A stretch of 5,562 nucleotides of DNA from Bacillota bacterium (GTDB taxonomy: Bacteria; Bacillota; Bacilli; Tumebacillales; Effusibacillaceae). Under the pieces are notes generated by a model. That model was not told where the DNA came from and ran no database searches. It saw only the letters and a list, made by a program, of their open reading frames with translations. The stretch is taken from positions 1 to 5,562 of the forward strand of contig JAGVBM010000210.1 of NCBI GenBank assembly GCA_020059765.1. The letters run 5' to 3'. Positions within the stretch are counted from its first letter, which is position 1, and every line of letters starts with the position of its first letter. The translations under genes and the position numbers were made by a program. Positions 5,326 to 5,562 of the stretch are shown piece after piece.

Positions 5326-5562
5326 ATGAATCGTCCCATGGAACAGGTTGAGACATTCGGTGGTCTTGTCTCCGTCTATCGCGATCGGCCCAAAAGTCTG
5401 TATCAATTGCTGGCCAAAACGGCGACCTCCCATCCTGACCGGGTTGCCTTGATATATGGAGAATTCCGCATCACCTATCAAGAACTGCGGCAGCGAACCG
5501 ATCTTGTTGCGGAGCATTTGATCCACTCTTGGCAATTGCAAAAAGGGGATCGGATGGGTCTG
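5326..5562 (+). CDS. AMP-dependent acyl-CoA synthetase/ligase, N-terminal part (runs off the window)
   Basis: Only the first 79 codons are present, open to the window end. The start ATG 5326 follows a perfect AGGAGG (5311-5316) that overlaps the SDR stop codon, so it belongs to the same operon (13-bp gap). The segment SLYQLLAKTATSHPDRVALIYGEFRITYQELRQ, broken by positions 24-56, then LQKGDRMGL, is the typical opening of class I adenylate-forming enzymes (acyl- or aryl-CoA synthetases, ANL superfamily). The diagnostic AMP-binding motifs lie beyond the window, so the acid activated, and even CoA ligase versus another ANL activity, cannot be fixed here. In context, a CoA ligase supplying the CoA thioester for the dehydratase is the natural reading. 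Confidence 0.78.
   Translation, partial: MNRPMEQVETFGGLVSVYRDRPKSLYQLLAKTATSHPDRVALIYGEFRITYQELRQRTDLVAEHLIHSWQLQKGDRMGL

Noticed and set aside
4494..5339. 281-codon open frame on the - strand opposite the SDR
   Set aside because: Shadow of a complete classical SDR. No motif or ribosome site is visible.
1..5562. CRISPR array, insertion sequence, tRNA/rRNA or phage element
   Set aside because: No spaced direct-repeat array, transposase, terminal inverted repeats or structural RNA pattern is visible. The 16-bp dyads are regulatory in spacing and position.

Overview
The window comes from a bacterium of moderate GC content. Strong AGGAGG-type ribosome binding sites, sigma-54 control through a PAS-AAA+ activator with a compact Fis/TyrR-like helix-turn-helix, and the style of the proteins all suggest a Bacillota (Bacilli-like) genome. 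The genus cannot be named from this sequence alone. All five genes lie on the + strand and form a compact catabolic locus.

Layout. (1) Positions 1-345 are a control region: three copies of a 16-bp dyad (GATGCA-N4-TGCATC), other perfect palindromes, and a near-consensus -24/-12 (sigma-54) promoter at 272-288. (2) 346-1812 encodes a 4-hydroxybutyryl-CoA dehydratase (AbfD type, [4Fe-4S]/FAD) in which every cluster ligand and catalytic residue I can recall is present. It overlaps by 22 bp an M20-family metallohydrolase gene (1791-2933). A clear intrinsic terminator (2948-2979) follows. (3) About 3050-4375 encodes a PAS-AAA+-HTH sigma-54 activator. (4) The gap at 4376-4547 holds a second -24/-12 promoter (4475-4491). 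It leads into an SDR oxidoreductase (4548-5312) and, 13 bp further on, the first 79 codons of an AMP-forming acyl-CoA synthetase that runs off the window.

How it may work together. The regulator gene sits between two sigma-54 promoters, so the simplest reading is a local regulon. The PAS domain would sense a metabolite, the activator would bind the 16-bp dyads, and both the dehydratase-hydrolase operon and the SDR-ligase operon would be switched on. As a pathway, hydrolysis of an amide or conjugate (M20), CoA activation of the released acid (ligase), a carbonyl/alcohol interconversion (SDR) and dehydration of a 4-hydroxyacyl-CoA to an enoyl-CoA (dehydratase) can be combined into one route feeding beta-oxidation. 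The usual partners of AbfD in GABA or succinate fermentation (4-hydroxybutyrate dehydrogenase of the iron-alcohol-dehydrogenase type, 4-hydroxybutyrate CoA-transferase) are not in this window. The real substrate is therefore open and may be a 4-hydroxy or 4-oxo acid other than the textbook one. The order of steps and the substrate are inference.
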